Shown here in pieces: positions 1 to 5,841 of a stretch of 13,042 nucleotides of DNA; positions within the stretch are counted from its first letter, which is position 1, and every line of letters begins with the position of its first letter. Made by a program: the position numbers and the translations under genes. Location of the stretch: contig PLSJ01000132.1 of the NCBI GenBank assembly GCA_003165115.1, positions 387-13,428 on the forward strand. The letters are read 5' to 3'. Source of the DNA: Syntrophaceae bacterium. GTDB taxonomy: Bacteria > Desulfobacterota > Syntrophorhabdia > Syntrophorhabdales > WCHB1-27. Under the pieces are notes generated by a model. The model saw only the letters and a list, made by a program, of their open reading frames with translations. It was not told the DNA's origin and ran no database searches.

Positions 1-227
1 CCGCCCTTTATCACGCGCGGGGCAAGGAGTTTGCGCCGCCAGAGCCCGTCACCTGCATCGGGGCGCTCTACCGGTACATAGGGACGGAGAGGAAGGATTT
101 TCAGCCGATGAACGTGAACTTCGGGCTGCTCGAGGGGTATCATAAGCGGAAGAAAGAGATGGTGGCCCAGAGGGCCCTTTCCGCCGTAGCGGAGTGGAAG
201 GAGAGGGTGGCCGAAGACCTGCGGTAA
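1..227 (+). CDS. trmFO: TrmFO, C-terminal end (partial gene)
   Basis: This is the last 74 codons of a gene entering from the left edge, read from base 3 to the TAA at 225-227. The product resembles the C-terminus of TrmFO, the FAD- and methylenetetrahydrofolate-dependent tRNA (uracil-54-C5)-methyltransferase. The recognisable parts are an IGALYRYIG stretch, then [11 protein letters not shown], then a charged helical tail (KRKKEM ... [11 protein letters not shown]). TrmFO homologues carry this FQPMN-NFGLL block shortly before their end. The catalytic and FAD-binding parts lie outside the window, so only the family can be named. The next gene starts 76 bases downstream. That gap is AT-rich and contains TACAAT at 277-282, which resembles a -10 box, but I see no convincing -35 box. 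Confidence 0.82.
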   Translation, partial: ALYHARGKEFAPPEPVTCIGALYRYIGTERKDFQPMNVNFGLLEGYHKRKKEMVAQRALSAVAEWKERVAEDLR

Positions 228-303
228 AATAAAGTAAAATTCTGTTTTCAATTCTCTTGCTTTGGGGTAGTATGAGTACAATACCACAAAGCCAGAGATC
301 CCG

Positions 304-1269
304 ATGTCGAAGCTTTACGCATATGCGGTCAGTCGCGCTCTTCTCTTCGCCCTTCCCCTTTTCTGCCTTTCCGTTTCCCTCTCGTTTTCCGCGGAATGGT
401 TCGGTACGGGCTTTCTCGTCGGCACGTTGCCTATCGTCGTCACCAACCACCACGTAGCGGCCGGCGCAAAACAGATCGAGATGACCTTCAGGGACGGGCG
501 GACGGCCAAAGGCAAGGTGCTCCGCCTCGACAGGCGCAACGACCTGGCCCTGATCGGTTTCGTCAAACCCCCCCAAGTGCTTGCGCGGTTTACGATCGCC
601 CCCTCGGACGCGGTGAAGCCCGGCCAGGAAGTCTATGTGATGGGTTATCCGCTTCCGGGCGACCTTGGCAACAGGTTGAGCATCACAAAAGGCATCATCG
701 CGTCCACCGTCGGGATAGATGAAGACAACAGGCATTTCAGGGTTACCGCGCAAATGAACCCGGGCAACACCGGCGGCCCCCTGCTCGACACGAAAGGCAG
801 GGTTATCGGGGTGGTTTATGCCGGCCTGAACGCGGTCAGGTCTCTCATCCTCCAGGGTCACGTGCCCGAAGGGACGAATTTCGCCATCAAATCGTCGCTG
901 TTGTGGAGCATGGTCGCGGATTTCGGGGAAGACGCGCCGCAAGACGCGGGCCTGCCTGATTTGACGGGCGACAAGATCTTTGCCGCATACAGGGACGCCG
1001 TCGTCCTGGTGCGCGCATCGGACAAGCCCGAAAAACCGAAAAGAACGGAAGAGGCGGAACAACCATCCCTGGAGACGGGGTTCGACGCCCGGAATGCGGC
1101 CACGCCCGTGAGGACGGACACACGCGAGGCGACGGAGTGGGCGAGGAAGTCGCGCGACAATATAGCGAAAGGGAATTGGGCCGGGGCGATCAGGGCCGCT
1201 TCCGCCGCTATCGCCCTGGACCCCGGACTCTCCGGCCCCTATGCCGACAGGTGTTTTGCCTACTATTAA
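304..1269 (+). CDS. Secreted HtrA-like (S1C trypsin-fold) protein with altered nucleophile; TPR region cut by frameshift
   Basis: The 321-residue product begins with a signal peptide (about residues 1-30, hydrophobic core followed by SFSA), so it is probably periplasmic. Residues about 32-205 form a trypsin-like fold of the HtrA/DegP type. GTGFLV is at 34-39, TNHHVAAG at 47-54 contains the catalytic-type His50, and NDLALI at 79-84 contains Asp80. The nucleophile loop reads NPGNTGGPLL where the family has GNSGGP, so position 156 is Thr rather than Ser. No PDZ domain follows. A charged linker leads into a TPR-like stretch from about residue 278. The frame ends with a TAA at 1267-1269 in the middle of a TPR, and the repeat continues in the +1 frame. 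It may be a non-cleaving protease relative or a weak threonine protease. The start is the first ATG before the signal peptide, with no strong ribosome site. Confidence 0.8.
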   Translation: MSKLYAYAVSRALLFALPLFCLSVSLSFSAEWFGTGFLVGTLPIVVTNHHVAAGAKQIEMTFRDGRTAKGKVLRLDRRNDLALIGFVKPPQVLARFTIAPSDAVKPGQEVYVMGYPLPGDLGNRLSITKGIIASTVGIDEDNRHFRVTAQMNPGNTGGPLLDTKGRVIGVVYAGLNAVRSLILQGHVPEGTNFAIKSSLLWSMVADFGEDAPQDAGLPDLTGDKIFAAYRDAVVLVRASDKPEKPKRTEEAEQPSLETGFDARNAATPVRTDTREATEWARKSRDNIAKGNWAGAIRAASAAIALDPGLSGPYADRCFAYY

Positions 1270-1951
1270 GAGGACCCTGTACGACGACGCGGCCGCGGAT
1301 TGCGACAAAGCGATAGAGATAGACCCCAACGATGACCTGGCCTACAGCTACCGCGCCCTCGCGTATTGCGAAAAAGGGTTCACCGACGAGGCGCTTATCG
1401 ACGCGATCCGGGCGATAGAGCTCTCCCCGAAGAATATGAGCTATTACAACAACCGGGGTGTCGTGCTCGAACGGCGCGGCGCGACCGACAGGGCGAAGGC
1501 CGACTACGAGGACGCCTGTCGCGCCGGCGTCGAGATAGCCTGCAAGAACTTCACGCGCCTCGCGGGGTTCTCACCCTCGGAAATCCCCAAAAAGGTGAAA
1601 GACCTCCTCGCGGAGAGCATCGTCTGCTTCAATAACGGCCAGATGGACAAGGTGATAGACATCACCTCGAAGGTCATAAAACTCGACCCCAGGAGCGATA
1701 TCGCCTACGCGAACAGAGGGGGCGCCTACGCAAACAAGGGGCTGCTGCTCCAGGCGATCGATGACTGCAACGCCGCCATCAGGATCAACCCCGACTGCGG
1801 GCTGGCTTTTAACAACAAAGCCTTCGCGCACGAGCAGCTCGGCCAGGCCGCCGAGGCCCTGCTCAATTACGAGATAAGCTGTAGTCTGGGCAGCGACCTG
1901 GGGTGCAAGAACCATTCGAGGGTGGCCGGCACGCGCACGCGGAGAGAGTGA
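1241..1951 (+). CDS. TPR-repeat protein, probably the displaced C-terminal half of the preceding gene
   Basis: The coordinates follow the first ATG of this frame, but that ATG lies inside the upstream gene, has no ribosome site, and its first ~9 residues are probably not natural. Read from the AAG at 1268, the frame continues the upstream TPR with exact spacing: ...FAYY joins KRTLYDDA, giving a normal helix-turn-helix repeat. The frame holds several tetratricopeptide repeats, with AIEIDPND, AIELSPKN, VIKLDPRS and AIRINPDC as their typical ends. Two related caps, DACRAGVEIACKNF and EISCSLGSDLGCKNH, each close a group of three repeats. A joined product would be about 548 residues: signal peptide, trypsin-fold domain, linker and about seven TPRs. 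TPRs mediate protein binding. The break could be a real mutation, an assembly error or +1 frameshifting. Confidence 0.72.
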   Translation: MPTGVLPTIKRTLYDDAAADCDKAIEIDPNDDLAYSYRALAYCEKGFTDEALIDAIRAIELSPKNMSYYNNRGVVLERRGATDRAKADYEDACRAGVEIACKNFTRLAGFSPSEIPKKVKDLLAESIVCFNNGQMDKVIDITSKVIKLDPRSDIAYANRGGAYANKGLLLQAIDDCNAAIRINPDCGLAFNNKAFAHEQLGQAAEALLNYEISCSLGSDLGCKNHSRVAGTRTRRE

Positions 1952-1979
1952 CGGACAGACGGGCACTCCCTGTTCCGTC
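1950..1979 (+). terminator. Hairpin just after the TPR frame, possible transcription terminator
   Basis: GACGGACAG at 1950-1958 pairs with CTGTTCCGTC at 1970-1979 with one bulged base, enclosing a GC-rich loop. It starts at the stop codon. No T-run follows, so it is either a weak terminator or a 3'-end stabilising hairpin. Confidence 0.3.
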
Positions 1980-1994
1980 CCGGCATTCGCCCTC

Positions 1995-2023
1995 TTTCAA
2001 CTCGCATAAAAATCAGTTACAAT
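1995..2023 (+). promoter_or_regulatory. Possible sigma-70-like promoter of the response regulator gene
   Basis: TACAAT at 2018-2023 matches the -10 consensus at five of six bases. The best -35 at a 17-base spacing is TTTCAA (1995-2000), which matches only three of six. If real, transcription would begin near 2030 and give a leader of about 100 bases. Confidence 0.32.
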
Positions 2024-2031
2024 GTAAGAGC

Positions 2032-2103
2032 GCGAAGCGCGCTGGGGTAGGCCGGCGAGGGTACCGGAAACGCGAGGCGCCGGCTCAGGCGGGCGCGCGC
2101 TGG
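2032..2103 (+). other. GC-rich, self-complementary leader before the response regulator
   Basis: Within the 178-base gap before the regulator, GCCGGCG (2051-2057) pairs with CGCCGGC (2078-2084). AGCGCG, AAG, CGCGCT forms a small hairpin at 2032-2043 or so. The 9-mer GCGCGCTGG occurs at 2037-2045 and again at 2095-2103, and its GCGCGC core can pair with itself. The ribosome site GGAGGT (2113-2118) follows. I recognise no known riboswitch class. Confidence 0.3.
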
Positions 2104-2129
2104 ATAATGGCCGGAGGTAAAACGCACTC

Positions 2130-3509
2130 ATGGCACGGGTCTTAATTGTTGACGACGACGAGCTGATTTGCGAGATGCTCTCCTTCATGGTCGAGGACAT
2201 GGGGCATTCGGCCTCATCCGCAACGACGTTGAAGACGGGTTTCGATAAGGCGTCGTCGGATAACTTCGACGTGATATTCCTCGATATAAAGATGCCGGAC
2301 GGCAACGGGCTCGACCTCTTGCCGAAGATCCGCGAGCTGCCGCAGCATCCGGAAGTAATCATCATCACCGGTCGCGGCGACCCCGACGGTGCGGAGCTTG
2401 CGATCAAGAACGGCGCCTGGGATTACATCCAGAAATCCTCCTCGACCAAGGAAATGCTGTTGCCCTTTGTGCGGGCCTTGCAGTACAGGGAGGAGAAGAA
2501 CGCGCGGAAGCCCCCCACCGCCCTGAAGCTGAACGGCGTGATAGGGAAGAGTCCCACCATGAACGTGTGTCTCAACCTTCTCGCCCAGGCGGCCCACAGC
2601 GAGGTAAATGTCCTCCTCACCGGCGAGACGGGCACGGGAAAGGAGGTTTTCGCGAGGGCCGTCCATGAGAACAGCATGCGCGCGGAAAATAATTTTGTCG
2701 TCGTCGACTGCACGGCCCTTCCCGAAACACTGGTGGAAAGCGTGCTCTTCGGACATGAAAAGGGCGCGTTTACCGGGGCGGACAGGGCGCAGGTCGGCCT
2801 CGTCAAGCACGCCCACGGCGGCACGTTGTTCCTGGATGAGATAGGCGAGCTTCCCCTGGGCGTACAGAAGGCGTTCCTGCGCGTGCTGCAGGAACACCGC
2901 TTCCGTCCGGTCGGAGCAGAACGCGAAGTCGAGAGCAATTTCCGCCTTATAGCGGCGACCAACAGGGACCTGGACCGGATGGTGGAGGAGGGGACGTTCC
3001 GGTCGGACCTCCTTTTCCGCGTGCGAACGCTCACTATCGAGCTGCCGCCTCTCTCCGCAAGAAAAGAGGATATCAAAGAACTGGCGATGTACCACATGGC
3101 GAGGGTTTGCGAGCGCTATCAGATAGGGACGAAGGGATTTTCGCCCGAAGTGTTCGACGCCCTCATGGCCTACGAATGGCCGGGCAACGTGCGGGAGCTG
3201 GTGAACGCGATAGAGCGCGCCATCAGCGATGCGTACCAGGAGCCCACGCTCTTCCCCAAACATCTGCCCCTCGATTTGCGGGTGAAAATAGCCCGCTCCT
3301 CCGTAGAGAAAGAAGCGCACCGTCCGGCAGACGGCGCCGCGCCCCTGGGAACGCTCGCCGAATACCGGCAGGAAATGGAGCGACGCTACCTCCAGGACCT
3401 TATGCTCCGGACGAACGGCAAGATAAGAGAAGCATGCCGTGTTTCCGGGCTGTCGCGCTCGCGGCTCTACGTGCTTCTGAAAGAACACAACCTCTCCGGC
3501 AGCTCTTAG
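2130..3509 (+). CDS. Sigma-54-dependent response regulator (NtrC family: receiver, AAA+, Fis-type HTH)
   Basis: The 459-residue protein has the full NtrC layout. The receiver domain (about 1-120) has the acidic pocket Asp8/Asp9, the phospho-acceptor Asp52 in FLDIKMPDG, Thr80 and Lys102. The AAA+ domain (about 137-365) has Walker A GETGTGKE (165-172), the sigma-54-contacting GAFTGA loop (212-217), Walker B GTLFLDEIG (231-239), and an arginine-finger region near FRSDLLFRV. The C-terminus (about 405-455) is a Fis-type helix-turn-helix, ending SGLSRSRLYVLLKEHNL. Every motif needed for phosphorylation, ATP hydrolysis and sigma-54 activation is present. ATG 2130 follows GGAGGT with an 11-base gap. 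No histidine kinase is encoded in the window, so its partner must be elsewhere. Two sigma-54-type promoters lie downstream, making the two sigma-factor genes the obvious candidate targets (inference). Confidence 0.95.
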   Translation: MARVLIVDDDELICEMLSFMVEDMGHSASSATTLKTGFDKASSDNFDVIFLDIKMPDGNGLDLLPKIRELPQHPEVIIITGRGDPDGAELAIKNGAWDYIQKSSSTKEMLLPFVRALQYREEKNARKPPTALKLNGVIGKSPTMNVCLNLLAQAAHSEVNVLLTGETGTGKEVFARAVHENSMRAENNFVVVDCTALPETLVESVLFGHEKGAFTGADRAQVGLVKHAHGGTLFLDEIGELPLGVQKAFLRVLQEHRFRPVGAEREVESNFRLIAATNRDLDRMVEEGTFRSDLLFRVRTLTIELPPLSARKEDIKELAMYHMARVCERYQIGTKGFSPEVFDALMAYEWPGNVRELVNAIERAISDAYQEPTLFPKHLPLDLRVKIARSSVEKEAHRPADGAAPLGTLAEYRQEMERRYLQDLMLRTNGKIREACRVSGLSRSRLYVLLKEHNLSGSS

Positions 3510-3536
3510 CCTTCCCGAAAGTTTCGTGATGCATTT

Positions 3537-3570
3537 GTCCTGTTTTCTGGACGTCGTCCAGTTTTCAGGA
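3537..3570. promoter_or_regulatory. Tandem dyad site, candidate upstream activator sequence for the first sigma-factor gene
   Basis: Two 15-base units, GTCCTGTTTTCTGGA (3537-3551) and GTCCAGTTTTCAGGA (3556-3570), match at 13 of 15 positions and lie 19 bases apart. Each contains a TCC-N8-GGA dyad, and together they build a larger palindrome centred on 3554 (CTGGACG-T-CGTCCAG). The pair sits about 100-133 bases upstream of the sigma-54 -24 box, a typical enhancer distance for NtrC-type activators. The inner palindrome followed by TTTTC could also act as a terminator for the regulator gene. Confidence 0.55.
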
Positions 3571-3669
3571 GTGAAATCGCGTCCCCAGGGGCATCCAGGT
3601 CCTTCGCCACAACCTCATAAAGCGTTATAAATAGGGCAACAATGACAGACAGGTGTTTTCCGCCTTTCC

Positions 3670-3685
3670 TGGCACACTTCTTGTT
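3670..3685 (+). promoter_or_regulatory. Sigma-54 (-24/-12) promoter of the first RpoH-like gene
   Basis: TGGCACACTTCTTGTT matches the sigma-54 pattern TGGCAC-N5-TTGC with exact GG-to-G spacing. The one departure is T for C in the -12 element. The predicted start of transcription is near 3695, about 50 bases before ATG 3745. The same element, differing at two of 16 bases, precedes the paralogous gene. Confidence 0.72.
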
Positions 3686-3744
3686 AGTACCTCCTGAACG
3701 TACAACATACCACATCGGATTATCGCCCAAAGGAGGCTTGCACC

Positions 3745-4608
3745 ATGAATTTCGGCTCGATGGAGAACCCTGCCGGTGAAAGCGCCCAAATCCCCGATCC
3801 CTTCAGGATGTATCTCTACGAGATCTCGAAGCACAGCGTGTTTTCGAAAGAAGAGGAAAGAGAGGTCGCGGAGCGGGTACGGCTGCATGACAAGGAGGCG
3901 GAGCAGGCGCTCGTCGTGGCCAACCTCAGGCTCGTGGTGAAGATCGCGCTCGATTATTACAGCTATCACCTGAATATCCTCGACCTCATACAGGAAGGGA
4001 ACGTGGGTCTCTTGCGGGCCGTGCAAAAGTACGACCCCGAGAGGGGGACGCGCTTCTCCACCTACGCCTCCTTTTGGATTCGCGCGTATATCCTCAAGTA
4101 CCTCATGGATTCGTGGAGTATCGTGAAGATAGGGACCAAGGACAGCCAGCGAAAGCTCTTCTACAGCCTGAACAAAGAAAAGGAAAAGCTCGAAAAAGCA
4201 GGGATAGACCCCTCTGCCCAGACACTTGCCGAAAATCTCGACGTAACCCCGGAAGACATAGAAGACATGGAAAAACGGCTCTACAACGGGGACGTATCGC
4301 TCGAAGACCCACTCTATGGGGGCGGTGAAGACGTGATGGACACGATCGGCACCGGCGAGGACATAGAGGAGACCGTCGCGGAAAAGGAAAAGAAGGAGAT
4401 GCTGCAGGATAAATTGATGGAGTTCAAGAAGCTGCTCAACGAGAAGGAGCGCTTCATCCTGGAACATCGCATCATGGCGGAGGAGCCGATTACCTTGAGG
4501 GAGATCGGCGAGCGGTTCCACACGTCGAGAGAGAGCATCCGGCAGCTCCAGAGCAAAATCTCCAAGAACCTGACAAAGAACCTGCGGGTCGTCATGGCGT
4601 GGTCGTAA
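3745..4608 (+). CDS. RpoH-like (sigma-32 family) RNA polymerase sigma factor, paralog 1
   Basis: This 287-residue alternative sigma factor directs core RNA polymerase to a promoter class. It lacks region 1.1. Region 1.2 starts near DPFRMYLYEIS (18-28). Region 2 (about 56-125) includes NLRLVVKIA, ILDLIQEGNVGL, GTRFSTYASFWIRAYI and MDSWSIVKIGT. The QRKLFYSLNKEKEKL stretch (135-149) is the RpoH box that marks sigma-32 proteins. Region 4.2 (about 248-275) is PITLREIGERFHTSRESIRQLQSK. Its recognition helix has Ser264 and Gln269 where sigma factors usually have Arg and Glu (SRERVRQLE), so its -35 preference may differ. AAAGGAGG at 3729-3736 precedes ATG by 8 bases. It is a close relative of the next gene, with about 75 of 98 residues identical across region 2 by hand alignment. 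A sigma-54 promoter lies directly upstream, so it is probably induced by an activator rather than constitutive. Confidence 0.92.
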   Translation: MNFGSMENPAGESAQIPDPFRMYLYEISKHSVFSKEEEREVAERVRLHDKEAEQALVVANLRLVVKIALDYYSYHLNILDLIQEGNVGLLRAVQKYDPERGTRFSTYASFWIRAYILKYLMDSWSIVKIGTKDSQRKLFYSLNKEKEKLEKAGIDPSAQTLAENLDVTPEDIEDMEKRLYNGDVSLEDPLYGGGEDVMDTIGTGEDIEETVAEKEKKEMLQDKLMEFKKLLNEKERFILEHRIMAEEPITLREIGERFHTSRESIRQLQSKISKNLTKNLRVVMAWS

Positions 4609-4618
4609 CGCAGGCCGA

Positions 4619-4677
4619 TGTCTCGGTCAATGAGACAATTATCCCATTCTAAGACATCTTTCTCATCCCGCGAGACA
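4619..4677. promoter_or_regulatory. Two TCTC-N7-GAGACA dyads, candidate activator sites for the second sigma-factor gene
   Basis: TCTC-N7-GAGACA occurs at 4621-4637 and 4661-4677, exactly 40 bases apart (near four helical turns). The first is a longer perfect inverted repeat, TGTCTC-N7-GAGACA (4619-4637). They lie about 87-145 bases upstream of the second sigma-54 -24 box, the usual place for activator binding. The sequence differs from the GTCC-type sites of the first promoter. Confidence 0.5.
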
Positions 4678-4680
4678 TGA

Positions 4681-4702
4681 GGCGGCCGCTCTTCCGGCCG
4701 CC
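4681..4702 (+). terminator. Strong GC hairpin after the first sigma-factor gene
   Basis: GGCGGCCG (4681-4688) and CGGCCGCC (4695-4702) form a perfect 8-base stem with loop CTCTTC. The following bases (GTTCCTCGT) are only mildly T-rich, so termination may be partial. It separates the two sigma-factor transcription units. Confidence 0.5.
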
Positions 4703-4763
4703 GTTCCTCGTAAAGTCCGCAGTATCATTGCAAAAAGCGATATATTGCCGGTTGTCCGGCCGA

Positions 4764-4779
4764 TGGCACAATTCTTGTA
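4764..4779 (+). promoter_or_regulatory. Sigma-54 (-24/-12) promoter of the second RpoH-like gene
   Basis: TGGCACAATTCTTGTA has the -24 and -12 elements at exact spacing, again with TTGT in place of TTGC. Predicted transcription start is near 4789, giving a leader of about 130 bases before the TTG start. A small hairpin (GCCGG, TTGT, CCGGC at 4747-4760) abuts the -24 box. The 311-base gap 4609-4919 holds the dyads, terminator, this promoter and the leader. Confidence 0.72.
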
Positions 4780-4907
4780 ATTGATGTAGTCACGTACGTT
4801 AAAATCATCGAAACACAATCTTGCTCAGAAGAGCACGCAATCGTTATTCAGGGCGGGGACGACCCTATACGTGCAGGAGAAATGCAGGAAGCATATCAAT
4901 TCATCAT

Positions 4908-4913
4908 GGGAGG
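4908..4913 (+). promoter_or_regulatory. Ribosome binding site that decides a TTG start
   Basis: GGGAGG stands 6 bases before TTG 4920. No ATG or GTG in the sigma-factor frame lies nearby. Starting here gives an N-terminus that lines up with the paralog, whereas the far TTG at 4821 adds 33 residues with no counterpart and has no ribosome site. Confidence 0.75.
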
Positions 4914-4919
4914 CACAAT

Positions 4920-5807
4920 TTGCTTCAGGACACGTATTCGCACGAAAACAAGGAACAGGAAGAAATCGCGCTTGCGCCGTTCGATCCCCTGAAGAAGTAT
5001 CTGTCCGAAATATCGAAGCATGCCGTGCTTTCGAGAGAAGAAGAGCTGGAAATCGCGGAGAGGGCGCACCGGTATAAGGACAACGATGCCTCGCAGAAAC
5101 TGGTCACCGCCAACCTGAGGCTCGTCGTCAAGATTGCGCTGGAATACTACAATACGTACTTGAATATCCTCGATCTCATCCAGGAAGGGAACGTGGGACT
5201 GGTCCATGCCGTCAAGAAATACAACCCCTATAAGGGCACGAGGTTCTCGACTTACTCCTCTTTCTGGATCCGGGCGTATATCCTGAAATACATCATGGAT
5301 TCGTGGAGCATCGTGAAGGTGGGGACGACGCAAAGCCAGAGAAGGCTCTTTTATCGATTGAAAAAGGAAAAGAAGAGGCTCGAGGACGAGGGCGTATTCC
5401 CCGCGCCCCAACTCATCGCGGACAGCCTCGACGTGAAGGTGGGAGAGGTGGAGGATATGGAAAAACGTCTCTCCTACACCGACATCTCCCTTGAGCACCC
5501 CATTTACGAAGAAGGGGAAGAAACTTTTATGGACATGATCAAGGCGGACGACAACATCGAGGAAGTGGTGGCCGCGAAGGAGAGACGGGAGATCCTCGCG
5601 GACAGGATAATGGAATTCAAGAAGATGCTCAGCGACAAGGAACTCTTCATCTTCGAGCATCGCATCATGGTGGAGGAGCCGCTGACGCTCCAGGGGATAG
5701 GCGAGGAATTCAAGATCTCCAGGGAGCGGGTCAGGCAGCTCGAAAACAGGGTGATCAGAAAATTTAACGACAAATTCGAATCGGAGTTCCGAAAGCTGGA
5801 CCTTTAG
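4920..5807 (+). CDS. RpoH-like (sigma-32 family) RNA polymerase sigma factor, paralog 2
   Basis: This 295-residue sigma factor is a tandem paralog of the previous one. Region 1.2 is near FDPLKKYLSEIS (21-32). Region 2 (about 61-130) includes NLRLVVKIA, ILDLIQEGNVGL, GTRFSTYSSFWIRAYI and MDSWSIVKVGT. The RpoH box QRRLFYRLKKEKKRL is at 140-154. Region 4.2 (about 255-280) ends in the canonical SRERVRQLE (267-275), unlike paralog 1. The frame is open from 4821, but I chose TTG 4920 because of the GGGAGG six bases upstream and agreement with the paralog's N-terminus. It has its own sigma-54 promoter and a leader of about 130 bases containing a small hairpin (TGCTC, AGAA, GAGCA at 4822-4835). The weak TTG start may hold expression down. 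A short GCGG/CCGC stem follows the stop, without a clear T-tract. Confidence 0.92.
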   Translation: MLQDTYSHENKEQEEIALAPFDPLKKYLSEISKHAVLSREEELEIAERAHRYKDNDASQKLVTANLRLVVKIALEYYNTYLNILDLIQEGNVGLVHAVKKYNPYKGTRFSTYSSFWIRAYILKYIMDSWSIVKVGTTQSQRRLFYRLKKEKKRLEDEGVFPAPQLIADSLDVKVGEVEDMEKRLSYTDISLEHPIYEEGEETFMDMIKADDNIEEVVAAKERREILADRIMEFKKMLSDKELFIFEHRIMVEEPLTLQGIGEEFKISRERVRQLENRVIRKFNDKFESEFRKLDL

Positions 5808-5841
5808 GGCGGCCTCCGCAGTAACCCTTCCTTTCTTACGA

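Noticed and set aside
49..1329. A 426-codon open frame on the minus strand over the HtrA-like gene
   Set aside because: Its product is low-complexity (Arg, Gly, Pro-rich) with no domain, while the opposite strand encodes a clear signal peptide and trypsin-fold motifs. It is a GC-rich shadow.
2214..3488. A 424-codon open frame on the minus strand over the response regulator
   Set aside because: The plus strand carries every NtrC-family motif, and the antisense product has no recognisable pattern or ribosome site.
4821..4919. Upstream TTG start at 4821 for the second sigma factor
   Set aside because: It adds 33 residues with no counterpart in the paralog, has no ribosome site, and would leave only a ~30-base leader overlapping a hairpin.
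4882..4992. Short overlapping frame starting at ATG 4882 in the sigma leader, as a possible regulatory leader peptide
   Set aside because: The AGGAGA before it is only one base from the ATG, and the Arg/Lys/Thr-rich product looks like an off-frame reading of the sigma gene.
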